From positions 1,612,001-1,676,000 of the forward strand of contig NC_005027.1 of assembly GCF_000196115.1 (NCBI RefSeq): a DNA stretch of 64,000 bases, read 5' to 3'. The DNA is from Rhodopirellula baltica SH 1. Its GTDB lineage: Bacteria > Planctomycetota > Planctomycetia > Pirellulales > Pirellulaceae. Positions within the stretch are counted from its first letter, which is position 1. Every line of letters begins with the position of its first letter. The position numbers and the translations under genes were made by a program. The notes beneath the pieces are model-generated. The model worked only from the letters and a program-made list of their open reading frames with translations, had not been told where the DNA came from and made no database searches. This document shows positions 43,935 through 53,731 of the stretch, piece after piece.

Positions 43935-44769
43935 GTCGCATCTCCTGTGTACGGTCTTGAAATCGTTGCAAAGCCTAGGGCGGTTGGGGGGCAAGGTCAA
44001 ACGGTGACACTGCCGAAACACCAAACGGATTCACGGAAGCGGAATTCTAGCGTTTCAAATCAATCCGATGGCTTGCCGGGATGGTCGTTTCGCTCGGCCG
44101 TTTCCGCTGGGCTCAGAACCAAGTCGCTCCATCCAGACAATCAGCACTTGGCCGTTCAGGTTCGGAACTATCAGCTAGGTTTCGAGCGATTAGCATCTGG
44201 CCATCAGCGGACAACACCAGGCAACAACAACCGAGAACCCAACCCTTTGGGCTCCCATCAACAATCCAGGCCGAATCATTCTGCGAACGGGGCGCAGCTT
44301 TCGATCGATTCCAGCTTCCGAGCCCTCAAACGAATCAGCCCGCAGCTGAAAATGCCGTATCGAAACGGACGTCTTCGTTTTCCACGAATGGCCGCGGTCA
44401 TCGGCTTGATCACGCTGCCATCCAAGCCGCAACGCATCGGGGGTTTGTAACAAATGTTAGCAGTGCAGCGATTCGGGTGTTTGTCTTGATCTGAATAGCG
44501 TCGAGACCCCGCAAATCATGCGAAATTGGGGGTAAATAGCGTTGTTTCACCGTTCGCGAAATCTCGCTCGATTTTGCGAAAGGTATTCGGTCGGGCTATA
44601 GAATCTGTTACAATGGACGTCGCTGCGGCTCGTTATGCGCCCCCTCCATGGACGGCTTGCTATCGTTTCTGCAGTCCTGCCTCATACCATCCCACCTATC
44701 GCAACGATTGAGTCACTCGGCTTCGTGATTGGATTGCATCCAGTTTGTCGTCGATCGCTCAGCCTGCCT
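43935..44769. other. Divergent intergenic region
   Basis: About 830 bp between the SPFH operon (minus) and the DUF1592 gene (plus). No gene is convincing; in-frame codons from 44635 upstream of ATG 44770 are unlikely to be used. A possible plus-strand -10, TATAGA, lies near 44597, with no clear -35. Confidence 0.45.
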
Positions 44770-47523
44770 ATGAAATTCGATTGCATCCTGCCGGGAACTC
44801 GCTGGACTCGCGTACTCTGTTTGTTCGCGGGAACGCTGGCGTTGTTGACGACCTCAACAATCCGAGCTGACCAACCCGAGTCAGAGGTTTCCGCCGAGGC
44901 CGATTTTAAGACGGTCGAGCCCACCACCGATGATTTGACCGCTTGGGAAAACTCCGGTTTTCTGAAGTTGGAAGAGTTCTGCATTGATTGTCACAATGCG
45001 GACTACCAAGAAGCCGAAGTTGATTTGACGCTTCTCAGCACCGCCGAAAAAATTCGCAACAACAGCGAGTTGGCGATGCACTCCATCAGCATGATTCGCT
45101 TCGGCGCGATGCCACCGGAAGATTCCGCGTTGCCGACGGTCGAAGAACGACGTCAACTTGCCGATCAGCTTGATGATCTGGTTTACCGCGCAACTTGTGA
45201 TTTGCGTCCCAAACCCGGTCGCATCACCGCGAGACGATTGAATCGCGCCGAATACAACAACGCCATTCGCGATCTCTTCGGAATGGATCTCCGACCCGCC
45301 GACCAATTCCCCTCGGACGAAGTTGGTGGTGGCTTTGACAACAACGCCGACGTGTTGTCGTTGTCGACAATGCTGATGGAGAAGTACTTGAAGGCCGGCG
45401 AAACGGTTGCGTCGACCGTGATCATTGATCCGGCGACCTTGCCATCGATCGACAAAACTTTCGCTGATCAAACCCTGCACACGATCGGCGAAGCCAAGTT
45501 GGCTTCGTTTGGTGAATGGTTCATTCGCGGCGACGGGATGGTTTGGTGCGAAGTCGAAGTTCCAGTCGAAGGCGAGTACTACTTCGATATCCGTGGTGGC
45601 ACGAATGTTCGTCGATCGGAACTGAACGAGTTGAAAGAGGAAAAGTCTCAAGCTGATGCGGAGGGCGAAGACTCAGAAAGCAATGATTCGGACGGCAAGA
45701 AATCCGATGCGAAAGAATCCGAAGGCAAAGACAAAGAAAGAAGAAGAGATCGAAAAAGGGACGACGAAGACAAAGAGCCAAAGGAAAGCGACAAAGTCAA
45801 TCGTTGTGTGATGGTGCACGACGAAGAGGGACGCTTGCTCGAGATCCTCGATTTCAGCTTTCAAGACAAAAGTGGTCCGACCGACGGTGAATCGTTCAAA
45901 GCGACGCTGAAACCTGGCAAGCATCGATTCTTCTTTTCGCCGACGGATACCTGGATCGATGAACTTCCCAAGTCGGAAGATCGCGAGGACCCATGGCGTA
46001 TCGGTGAATCGATTTCCGATCGCGTTCGAGCGATGACCGATGAGGAACTCGCAAAGACTGTATTGCCTGAGGGCGAGAAGATTGAAATTTCGCGTCGGAT
46101 TTCTGATGACGAGTTCAACTTCAAATTCAAAACGGTGTCGATCAAAGGTCCCGCATCACACAATCGCAAGGATCTGCCGGCGACTCAGTCGCAATTGATC
46201 ACCCGAATGGCTCGCGAGCGAAGCGATCATTGGGAAGACGTTTACAAAGCGGCCAAGACCAATTTGGAACCGTTGATGCGACGGGCGTTCCGCCGCGAAG
46301 TCAGCGAGGAAGAAGTCAAGCGATACGCGATGCTGGTGGAAGCAGCCACTGACCGACGGGAATCGTTCTACGTGGGGATGCAGCAGGCTATCACCGCGAT
46401 TTTGTGCTCGCCGAGTTTCTTGTTCCGGATCGAATTGCCCGAAACGGACGAAGCTCGCGAATTAGCGGCCACCGGCGAAGCGGTACCGTTGTCGTCGACT
46501 CAGCTTGCCAGCCGCTTGTCGTTTTTCTTGTGGAGCAGCATTCCTGACAAGGAACTGTTGCAGGCCGCGAAAGAGAATCAGTTGGTCGATGAATCGAAGC
46601 GTCAACGCCACGTTCATCGCATGCTGGACGATCCAAAATCGATTTCACTCGGCGAACAATTCGCGACCCAGTGGTTCGGTTTGGGCAACCTGAAGGCTCG
46701 GGACATGGCGGATTTTGGCGGCAACGAAGAAGGCCCCGCGATCACGGTCGACGACCTGGCCGCTGAAACTCACGCCTTGTTCGACCACGTGCTAAAAGAC
46801 AATCTGCCCGTGACCGAATTGCTGACCGCTGACTACACGTTCGTCAACGAATCATTGGCGGATTGGTACGGCGTGGAACTTCCCGAATCCGATCAAGCAA
46901 ACACCTTCCAAAAAGTGTCGCTCGCCGACGCGGGCCGACGCGGAATTTTGGGGCATGCCGGCGTGCTGACGCTGACCAGTTACCCCACTCGAAATTCACC
47001 GGTTCTTCGCGGCAAGTGGATTTTGGAAAACGTCCTCGGGACGCCTCCACCAGAAGCCCCACCGAACGTGCCTGAATTGGAAGAGACCCGTGCGGCCTCG
47101 GCCGATGCGACTCTTCGCGAGCAATTGGAACTGCATCGTGCCGATCCTGGATGTGCCTCCTGTCACCGTGTGATGGATGCTCTTGGGTTCGGTTTGGAGA
47201 CGATGGACCACCTCGGTCGCTTGCGGCCGCCCAGCGATCCATCCGTCGCCGACGCCAACGGAGAGCTTCCAGGCGGTCGTTCGTTCCGCGGAGCGATGGA
47301 ATTGAGTGAAATGTTGGCAAGCACCGAAACGCGGCGTTTTGCTGACACGACCGTCCGTCGATTGTTATCCTTTGCTATCGGCCGCGAATTGCGTCCTGCC
47401 GATCGATGTTTTGTAGAAGCCATTTTGGATGACGCTGAAGATGAAGGTTTCCGTTTGCGAGACCTCGTCGAAGGCGTCATCAACAGCCCACCGTTTTTGA
47501 CCACCAGCGTCCCCGCCTCCTGA
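44770..47523 (+). CDS. DUF1592/DUF1588-family cytochrome-like protein
   Basis: The product is 917 residues. ATG 44770 gives a signal peptide (residues 1-33). The first haem motif is CIDCH at 71-75, in the planctomycete PSCyt1-type domain. DUF1587 (RLNRAEYNNAIRDLFGMD), DUF1595/1592, DUF1588 (RRGILGHAGVLTLTSYPTRNSPVLRGKW) and DUF1585 (RRFADTTVRRLLSFAIGRELRP) follow in that order. A second CxxCH (CASCH) lies before DUF1585. A highly charged insert at about 285-345 (Glu/Lys/Asp/Ser) breaks the middle. The following gene is DUF1552, the usual partner. The pair is abundant in planctomycetes; function is unproven but probably periplasmic redox chemistry. Confidence 0.88.
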   Translation: MKFDCILPGTRWTRVLCLFAGTLALLTTSTIRADQPESEVSAEADFKTVEPTTDDLTAWENSGFLKLEEFCIDCHNADYQEAEVDLTLLSTAEKIRNNSELAMHSISMIRFGAMPPEDSALPTVEERRQLADQLDDLVYRATCDLRPKPGRITARRLNRAEYNNAIRDLFGMDLRPADQFPSDEVGGGFDNNADVLSLSTMLMEKYLKAGETVASTVIIDPATLPSIDKTFADQTLHTIGEAKLASFGEWFIRGDGMVWCEVEVPVEGEYYFDIRGGTNVRRSELNELKEEKSQADAEGEDSESNDSDGKKSDAKESEGKDKERRRDRKRDDEDKEPKESDKVNRCVMVHDEEGRLLEILDFSFQDKSGPTDGESFKATLKPGKHRFFFSPTDTWIDELPKSEDREDPWRIGESISDRVRAMTDEELAKTVLPEGEKIEISRRISDDEFNFKFKTVSIKGPASHNRKDLPATQSQLITRMARERSDHWEDVYKAAKTNLEPLMRRAFRREVSEEEVKRYAMLVEAATDRRESFYVGMQQAITAILCSPSFLFRIELPETDEARELAATGEAVPLSSTQLASRLSFFLWSSIPDKELLQAAKENQLVDESKRQRHVHRMLDDPKSISLGEQFATQWFGLGNLKARDMADFGGNEEGPAITVDDLAAETHALFDHVLKDNLPVTELLTADYTFVNESLADWYGVELPESDQANTFQKVSLADAGRRGILGHAGVLTLTSYPTRNSPVLRGKWILENVLGTPPPEAPPNVPELEETRAASADATLREQLELHRADPGCASCHRVMDALGFGLETMDHLGRLRPPSDPSVADANGELPGGRSFRGAMELSEMLASTETRRFADTTVRRLLSFAIGRELRPADRCFVEAILDDAEDEGFRLRDLVEGVINSPPFLTTSVPAS

Positions 47524-47574
47524 TCGTTCCTTCCTGCCTGCCCACGGCTCCTCGCCTGAACTAAGGAAAGTCAC

Positions 47575-48978
47575 ATGAAAGACTCGATGAACGTCCCCAA
47601 CGCTCCTAATCAGCCCAACTCGATCGTCCAAATTGGTTCGTCCCGTTTGAGTCGTCGCACCATGCTGCGAGCCTCTGGGTTGGCTCTCGGATTGCCGTTG
47701 CTCGAGGCGATGACTCCAGCCGGGCGGAGTGCCTACGCTTCCAAGGAAGCTCTGCAGATGACCGACGTTTCCCGTCCGGTCCGCATGGCATGCGTGTTCT
47801 TTCCAAACGGAGTCATTCAACCATCGTGGCGTCCAAAGGTGGACGGTGACAACTGGGAGATGGGCGAAACGCTCAAGCCACTCGAAGCTTTCAAAGACAA
47901 ACTGAACGTCATCTCCAACTTGGCTCATGAAAATGGCCGAGCGGGCAAAGACGGTGCGGGCGATCACGCTCGTGGTGGTTCAACGTTTTTGACAGCGGCA
48001 CGTCCGGTCAAAACGAGCAGCAACATTCGGTTGGGAATCTCACTCGACCAGGTCGCCGCCACCGCACTCGCCGGTCAAACCCGTTTGCCATCGATCGAAC
48101 TTGGTTTGAACGGCAGCCGGAACGCCGGCAGTTGCGACTCCGGGTACAGTTGCGCTTACTCGTCGAACATCTCTTGGAAGAACGAATCGCAACCTATGCC
48201 AAAGGAAACCATTCCTCGGCTCGCGTTCGAGCGTATGTTCGGTTCCGGCGATGCGGCGATGGAACGCAAACAACGCCTGGCCCGAAAGAGCATTCTTGAC
48301 GTTGTGCGAGGTGATGCTGAGCGTCTGATGAAACAGGTCGGCAAGACCGACAAACGCAAGCTGGATGAATACTTCACCAGCGTACGCGAAATCGAAACAC
48401 GGATTGAGCAAACCGAAGCCGAAGATCGCAAATCATTGCCCGATCTCGAGGTGCCAATGGGTCGCGTCACCGCGTTCCGCGAACACGCACGTTTGATGTA
48501 CGACTTGATGGTCGTTGGATTCCAAACCGATACGACCCGGGTCGCGACGTTCATGCTCGACACCGCGGGCGGCAATCGCACCTATCCTGAAATCGGTGTG
48601 AAGGAAGCTCACCACGGGTTGAGTCACCACCGTGACAAAACGGAAACGGTCGAGAAGATTCAAAAGATCGATCATTATCTGGTTGAACAGTTCGCGTACT
48701 TCCTCGAGCGACTTGATTCTGTCGAAGAAAGTGGCGGCACGCTGCTGGACAATTCGATGGTGCTGTATGGTAGTGGACTGGGCGACGGTAACCGTCACAC
48801 GCACCATGATTTGCCAATCGTGCTGGCAGGTGGTGGCGGTGGTCAGATAAAGACCGGACGTTACCTGCAGGCCGCAGAGGAAACACCGATGGCGAACCTG
48901 TTCCTCAGCATGCTCGACGTCGTCGGCACGCCCGCGGAAGAAATTGGCGACAGCACCGGCCGCCTGAGCTTGTCTTAA
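47575..48978 (+). CDS. DUF1552 protein with Tat signal
   Basis: The product is 467 residues, ATG 47575. The N-terminus has a twin-arginine-type signal (SRRTMLRASGLALGLPLLEA, about 27-46), so it is exported folded, perhaps with a cofactor. The body matches the DUF1552 family (MACVFFPNGVIQPSWRPK near the start; LYGSGLGDGNRHTHHDLPIVLAGG near the end). The latter phrase is shared with DUF1501-type sulfatase-fold relatives. It follows the DUF1592 gene after 51 bp and is surely co-transcribed. Confidence 0.88.
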   Translation: MKDSMNVPNAPNQPNSIVQIGSSRLSRRTMLRASGLALGLPLLEAMTPAGRSAYASKEALQMTDVSRPVRMACVFFPNGVIQPSWRPKVDGDNWEMGETLKPLEAFKDKLNVISNLAHENGRAGKDGAGDHARGGSTFLTAARPVKTSSNIRLGISLDQVAATALAGQTRLPSIELGLNGSRNAGSCDSGYSCAYSSNISWKNESQPMPKETIPRLAFERMFGSGDAAMERKQRLARKSILDVVRGDAERLMKQVGKTDKRKLDEYFTSVREIETRIEQTEAEDRKSLPDLEVPMGRVTAFREHARLMYDLMVVGFQTDTTRVATFMLDTAGGNRTYPEIGVKEAHHGLSHHRDKTETVEKIQKIDHYLVEQFAYFLERLDSVEESGGTLLDNSMVLYGSGLGDGNRHTHHDLPIVLAGGGGGQIKTGRYLQAAEETPMANLFLSMLDVVGTPAEEIGDSTGRLSLS

Positions 48979-48996
48979 ACGACGCCGGCATCGTCC

Positions 48997-49042
48997 AGAT
49001 GCCTAGAAGGCATCTCTGCCCGTAAGTTGGGCTTCCAAGCCC
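48997..49042. terminator. Two short hairpins between convergent operons
   Basis: AGATGCCTAGAAGGCATCT (48997-49015) and GGGCTTCCAAGCCC (49029-49042) are dyads 20-65 bp after the DUF1552 stop, in the gap to a convergent gene. No T-runs follow, so they may be repeat-type or transcript-end stems. Confidence 0.45.
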
Positions 49043-49175
49043 GACGATTCCCTCCTGGAAGCCTCACCTGTCACAACGCAGGCGAATCTCCGCACCAAGC
49101 GGGCGAACTCTCTCGCCCGCGTCGACGTTTGAAACATCAGCGTCACGGACCCTGGTGATCGCGTCCAAGCGTCAC

Positions 49176-50120
49176 TCAACGCAATCCGCTGACTCGCGTT
49201 GGAATCGTGTACACCGCTTCTTTTGCGGTGATGAACAGCTCACGATGTCCTTCGCCACCGAACGTCACATTGGCGGTCCAGCCTTTGGGGACGGCAATCG
49301 TCTCTAGCTTGTTGCCTTTCTCATCGAAGACAGTCACTCCTGCGCCGCCGGTCAGGTACAGGTTGCGTTCTTGATCAAGCGCCATCCCGTCACTTCCCAT
49401 GTCGCAAAACAGTTTGCGGTTAGTCAGCGATCCGTCTTCGGCGATGTCGTAGCGGTAGGTCTTCTTGTCGCCGATGTCAGCGATCCAAAGTTGGCGGTTT
49501 TCCGAGTCGCCGATGATGCCGTTCGGCTGAACCAAATCATCAACGACTTGAGACAGCTTGCCGTCCGGTGAAAGTCGATAAACGCCGCGAGGGTTGTCGG
49601 ACGGGATCGTGTGCTTCCAATACGGTCGTTTGTAGAGAGGATCGGTGAAGTAGATCGTTCCATCGGTGTCGACCCAGCAATCATTGGGGCCGCCGAAACG
49701 ACGACCGTCCACGGAGTCCACCAAGACCATATGTGATTTGTCGTTCAGGTTGATCGACCACATCTCGTTGTTGGCGTCGGCGCAGGCGATCAACTGATTA
49801 GGGGCGACAAAGAACAATCCGTTGCTGCGTCCGCAAGGCGACAACCAATCGGCCAATTCACCTGATTTCGCGTCGTAGCGAACGATCCGATCGTTGGGTT
49901 GATCGGTGAAATAGACGTTTCCGTCGTTGTCTGCCGTCGGTCCTTCGGTGAACTTGTACGATTCACCGATCATTTTCAGCTTTGCTCCTGGTTGAACAAC
50001 AGAAGCGGGCTTGGTGTTCGCAGCATGAGACTCAGTGTCATCCGCGTAGAGGTTGCAACTGAGGATGGAGGACGAGGTGATTGCGACCCATGCCAATAAC
50101 CGCCGACGCATTGGATTCAT
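49176..50120 (-). CDS. SMP-30/gluconolactonase-family secreted protein
   Basis: The product is 314 residues. ATG 50120 (MNPMRRRLLAWVAITSSSILSCNLYA) gives a signal peptide; the start lies inside the end of the transporter gene (83-bp overlap). Beta-propeller repeats carry typical phrases: FTEGPTADNDGNVYFTD, NGLFFVAPNQLIACAD, VDTDGTIYFTDP, PNGIIGDSENRQLWIAD. The conserved metal-site residues (Glu in EGP, Asn in PND and NGI, Asp in GSDGMALD) are visible. It would hydrolyse a sugar lactone in the periplasm. It is the last gene of the sugar operon. Confidence 0.87.
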   Translation of the reverse strand: MNPMRRRLLAWVAITSSSILSCNLYADDTESHAANTKPASVVQPGAKLKMIGESYKFTEGPTADNDGNVYFTDQPNDRIVRYDAKSGELADWLSPCGRSNGLFFVAPNQLIACADANNEMWSINLNDKSHMVLVDSVDGRRFGGPNDCWVDTDGTIYFTDPLYKRPYWKHTIPSDNPRGVYRLSPDGKLSQVVDDLVQPNGIIGDSENRQLWIADIGDKKTYRYDIAEDGSLTNRKLFCDMGSDGMALDQERNLYLTGGAGVTVFDEKGNKLETIAVPKGWTANVTFGGEGHRELFITAKEAVYTIPTRVSGLR

Positions 50121-51570
50121 CTGTTGATTCACTTTCAGGGACCGGAGGAACAATGTCCAATCGCGGCATCCAGTCCATGCCCGCGACGGTGAGGGAGACC
50201 ATCGTAATCACAACGGCCGCGACCAAGTTGAGGAACAAACCGTTGCGAGCCATCTCGTCGGTGCGGATGCCTCCCGCACCGAAGACGATGACATTGGGAG
50301 CCGTCGCGACCGGCAACATGAACGCGCAGGAACAACTGATCGTTCCTGGAAGCATCAACAATTCGGGCGGTAGTCCGACTTCTAAAGACAACGCCGCCAA
50401 AATGGGAAGCAGCAACATCGCGGTCGCGGTGCTGCTGGTGATCTCCGTCAAAAAGGTGACCAGCATGCAAATCGACAGGACGATCAACCATGGCGGTGCT
50501 TCCTTCAGAAACGCGAGTTGTCGCCCAATCGAGACGCTCAAACCTGACTGATCAAATCCAATCGCGAGCGCCATCCCGCCGCCAAACATGATCAGAATGC
50601 CCCAAGGAATTTTCGCGGCGGTGTTCCAATCCATCAGTCGCTCTCCGTCGTTCAGTCCGCTCGGACAGATGAATAGAAAAAGCGATGCGGCCAATGCGAT
50701 CGTCGCGTCACCGATCATGGTGCCGTCCCAGGGCAACAACCCCGTCCATCCACCAAAGGGGCTGGTTCGGAAAACCCAAAGGAACGCGGTCACGGCGAAG
50801 ACGATCAACAAATAGACTTCGTTGCGTGCGATCGAATCCATCGAAGGCATCGATACCGGACGTACGTCATCGATCTTTCGAGTCAGCCACCACCAGATGA
50901 TCGGCAGCATGATGATCGTGACTGGCAAACCGAACATCATCCAAGTGCCAAAGGGAACCTCGACGCCGAACTTCGTTTCCATTTCGCCCATGAAAACAAC
51001 GTTGGGTGGCGTACCGATCGGAGTTGCCATGCCGCCGACGCTGGCCGAATAGGCAATCCCCAACAGCAGCGGAACTCTGAGCTTGGGATCGTCAGCTTGC
51101 GATAGAACGGCCAGAGCGATCGGCAGCATCATCAACGCGGTGGCGGAGTTGCTGATCCACATGGAAAGCGACGCGGTGGCCAGCATAAACCCCAAGACTA
51201 GCCGTTTCCCGCCTCGACCGCCTACCAATTTGACCATGTTGATCGCGATTCGACGGTGAGCACCGCTGCGTTCCATCGCCGCGGAAAGCAAAAATCCACC
51301 CAGCAACAACAGGATCATCGTGTGCCCGTACGCTTCGGCCACCTCGCGGTGACTGACGACTCCCAGCGTTGGCAATGCCACGAACGGCAACAGTCCCACG
51401 ACGGCGATGTGCAGGCATTCAAAGATCCACCACAACGCGCAGACAATTGCTACGCCGGCGCACATTGTGGCGGGTACCGAGAGCCCATTGCGATTCGCGA
51501 AAAATGCGATCACGACAGCAACCAATGGCGCTATCGGTAGCATCCAGCGGGACAATTTATCGAAGTTCAT
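50038..51570 (-). CDS. DASS/SLC13-family anion symporter
   Basis: The product is 510 residues with 11-13 hydrophobic helices. Characteristic motifs are SMWISNSATALMMLPIA, ASVGGMATPIGTPPNVVF, and TEITSSTATAMLLLPIL plus LPVATAPNVIVFGAG in the second half (the SNT and TxPN repeats of the divalent anion:Na+ symporter family). It takes up dicarboxylates or other organic anions. Its ATG (51570) overlaps the stop of the RbsD/FucU gene by 4 bp, and its 3' end overlaps the lactonase gene. The operon suggests a sugar-acid substrate, but this is inference. Confidence 0.88.
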   Translation of the reverse strand: MNFDKLSRWMLPIAPLVAVVIAFFANRNGLSVPATMCAGVAIVCALWWIFECLHIAVVGLLPFVALPTLGVVSHREVAEAYGHTMILLLLGGFLLSAAMERSGAHRRIAINMVKLVGGRGGKRLVLGFMLATASLSMWISNSATALMMLPIALAVLSQADDPKLRVPLLLGIAYSASVGGMATPIGTPPNVVFMGEMETKFGVEVPFGTWMMFGLPVTIIMLPIIWWWLTRKIDDVRPVSMPSMDSIARNEVYLLIVFAVTAFLWVFRTSPFGGWTGLLPWDGTMIGDATIALAASLFLFICPSGLNDGERLMDWNTAAKIPWGILIMFGGGMALAIGFDQSGLSVSIGRQLAFLKEAPPWLIVLSICMLVTFLTEITSSTATAMLLLPILAALSLEVGLPPELLMLPGTISCSCAFMLPVATAPNVIVFGAGGIRTDEMARNGLFLNLVAAVVITMVSLTVAGMDWMPRLDIVPPVPESESTDESNASAVIGMGRNHLVLHPQLQPLRG

Positions 51571-52016
51571 CCATCCATCCGCACACCGAGGGTGAGCAGA
51601 AGGTTGGCATAGCGTTGTTGGTCGCCGGTTTGGATCGTCAGGACGTGGTCATCGGTGATCACGTGGTCGTAGAAAGACCATTTTTCGAGCGGTTGCAATT
51701 CGACTTTGCTGCCGGCTTCTTTGAATGACTTGCGGTACTCTTCCCAAACCGGCGGATCGCCATCGAGAGCGTAAGGGCCATCGGCTTCAGTTTGCATGGT
51801 CATCGCGGCTTCGACCGGAATCGCCGACAGCAGTGCTTTCAGGACTTGGTCGCATGACACCAAACCGGGACTCAGGTTCAGGCTCACCAGCTTTGCGTTG
51901 GGACCACGTTTGTTTAGCGCGGGGTAGTTTCCATCGGCAATCAAAATGGTGCTGTGGTGACCGGCTGCGGCACAGACGGCTGAAATCTCGGGGTGAATCA
52001 AGTTGGACAAAAGCAT
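51567..52016 (-). CDS. RbsD/FucU-family sugar mutarotase
   Basis: The product is 149 residues, ATG 52016. The start MLLSNLIHPEISAVCAAAGHHSTILIADGNYP contains the conserved His of the family (about residue 20) and IADGNYP. FucU interconverts alpha- and beta-L-fucose; RbsD acts on ribopyranose. The length and EWEEYRKS-type region (here WEEYRKSFKEAG) fit FucU better, but sequence reading alone does not decide. It is coupled to the transporter by a 4-bp overlap. Confidence 0.87.
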   Translation of the reverse strand: MLLSNLIHPEISAVCAAAGHHSTILIADGNYPALNKRGPNAKLVSLNLSPGLVSCDQVLKALLSAIPVEAAMTMQTEADGPYALDGDPPVWEEYRKSFKEAGSKVELQPLEKWSFYDHVITDDHVLTIQTGDQQRYANLLLTLGVRMDG

Positions 52017-52079
52017 GGGAAGAGCCTCGGTCAGTGTGGTTTCAAAAGTGGGGATGAATGTTTGTTCGGGCGGTTGGCT

Positions 52080-52898
52080 TTAGCCAATGCTGTTCTTCAG
52101 ATTCGCGATGCTTTCGCGAGCCAGGGTTTCCGCACCCGGCGAATAGTCGAAGACTTCGACGCTGACCCAACCGTCATAATCAATGTCAGACAGCGCCTTC
52201 ATGATGGGCTGAAACGGCACATCGCCCATGCCGGGGCCGAGCAGGTTGGGATCGTTCGCGTGGAAGTGGATCATCGAATCGGCATGTTCGCGAATGACGG
52301 TTTCGATTGGCTTGGATTCGCTGCTCATGGCTTTGACGTCCAGATGCAAACCGATGTGGTCATCGTCAATCATTTCAGCAAGCCGAACGCCTTCGTCCGC
52401 GGTGTTGAGAAAGTCGCCTTCCGCCGGTCCGAGTGGTTCCAGTGCGATTCGAACGCCGTGGGAATGGAGTGCCGGGACGACACCGCGGAGGACTTCCGCC
52501 GCGTTTTCCATCGCTTCTTCGATGGATTGGCCTTCGGTGCGATTGCGTTGTTGAGGCGAGCCCAACACCATGACTTTGCCACCCAAGTCGGCACACAATT
52601 CCGCCAAATCGCACAGATAGGCAGTCGTGCTCGCACGAGTGATCGCGTCCCGCGTCGTCAGGTGATAGCCCTCGGTCTTGGCAAGCAACCAATGCAGCCC
52701 GACGCACTGCATTTCTGCTTCGGTCATTTGATCGCGATAGGTGCGACGCTCGGATTTCGAGTACGACGAAATATCGTCGGACAACATGAATGGGGCCACT
52801 TCCCAGCCCGTGTAACCCGCGTCCTTTGCCAAGCGAAGGGCATCTTCCACGGGCATGTCACCGAACGTTTCGTTGCAGATTGCGTAACGGAAAGGCAT
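52080..52898 (-). CDS. Sugar phosphate isomerase/epimerase (AP endonuclease 2-type TIM barrel)
   Basis: The product is 272 residues, ATG 52898. It has the TIM-barrel pattern of the family: start YAICNETFG, WEVAPFM, HGVRIALEPLGPAEGDFLN (metal-binding Glu), IGLHLDVKAM, HFHANDPNLLGPG (His and Asp), WVSVEVFDY (Glu). It resembles hydroxypyruvate isomerase, erythrulose-phosphate or tagatose epimerase types. It is the first gene of the four-gene sugar operon. The reaction is not fixed by sequence; epimerisation of a keto sugar is likely. Confidence 0.85.
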   Translation of the reverse strand: MPFRYAICNETFGDMPVEDALRLAKDAGYTGWEVAPFMLSDDISSYSKSERRTYRDQMTEAEMQCVGLHWLLAKTEGYHLTTRDAITRASTTAYLCDLAELCADLGGKVMVLGSPQQRNRTEGQSIEEAMENAAEVLRGVVPALHSHGVRIALEPLGPAEGDFLNTADEGVRLAEMIDDDHIGLHLDVKAMSSESKPIETVIREHADSMIHFHANDPNLLGPGMGDVPFQPIMKALSDIDYDGWVSVEVFDYSPGAETLARESIANLKNSIG

Positions 52899-53174
52899 GA
52901 TTCAGGGCTGTCTTCGATTCTAGAGTTTTGGGTCGGGATCTGGTCCTGTCACGGTCTGACAATGTAGGCTGTCACGCCCCAAGATGGCAGACGTGCAACA
53001 AAAATCGCTCGCCAGAGCGAAGAAGGATTCGTCGCAGTCGTGCTTCTTAGGAACGGTCCGGAAAAGATTTGCCAGGCTGCGGTTGCCAGATCGGCTCATT
53101 TGCACGGAAGGCACCTGACACCAATTTCCGGCTCACCACTTACCGTTCGCTCCACTTTCAATCCGATCGATACG

Positions 53175-53639
53175 ATGAATCCTCCGTCCAAATTCTCCAA
53201 GGCTTCTCTGGTTTTGGTGTTGGCTTTCGCAATCTTGCCAATGGGATGCAATCCTTCCGCGCGATCCAGTTCACCAGGACCGGAGGACCCAGACGCTCCG
53301 ACCGAGTTCACGACAACCGATTCGGGATTGAAGTACCGCATCTTGCGAAAGGGCTCGGGCGACAATCCGGGACCGGAAAGTTTTGTGACGGTGGACTACG
53401 TCGGATGGTTGGACAGCGGTCGCGAATTTGACAGCTCCTACAATCGCCGCGAAGCAACCAAGTTCAATCTATCGAGCGTCATCCCGGCTTGGACCGAAGG
53501 CGTTCAATTGGTCAGTGAAGGCGGCATGATCGAATTGGAAGTTCCGTCCGAACTTGGTTACGGAGTCATGGGCAGCCCACCGGAAATCCCACCGAATGCG
53601 ACGTTGCACTTCAAAGTGGAACTGCACGACGTTCGCTAG
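53175..53639 (+). CDS. FKBP-type peptidyl-prolyl isomerase lipoprotein
   Basis: The product is 154 residues. ATG 53175 gives a lipoprotein signal peptide with lipobox LPMGC, Cys25 being lipidated. A short Pro/Ser linker precedes the FKBP domain (about 50-154): VTVDYVGWLDSGREFDSSYNR, IPAWTEGVQLVSEGG and LGYGVMGSPPEIPPNATLHFKVEL are standard motifs. It would assist folding in the periplasm from a membrane anchor. No operon partner is visible. Confidence 0.9.
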   Translation: MNPPSKFSKASLVLVLAFAILPMGCNPSARSSSPGPEDPDAPTEFTTTDSGLKYRILRKGSGDNPGPESFVTVDYVGWLDSGREFDSSYNRREATKFNLSSVIPAWTEGVQLVSEGGMIELEVPSELGYGVMGSPPEIPPNATLHFKVELHDVR

Positions 53640-53731
53640 ACGAGTTCGCTTTCTTCGCCGCACACTGAAGCGTGTTTGTTCGAACGTTTCGGACCGCCTG
53701 ATTCATTGGACAGCCTGCAACGTTTGCGGGC

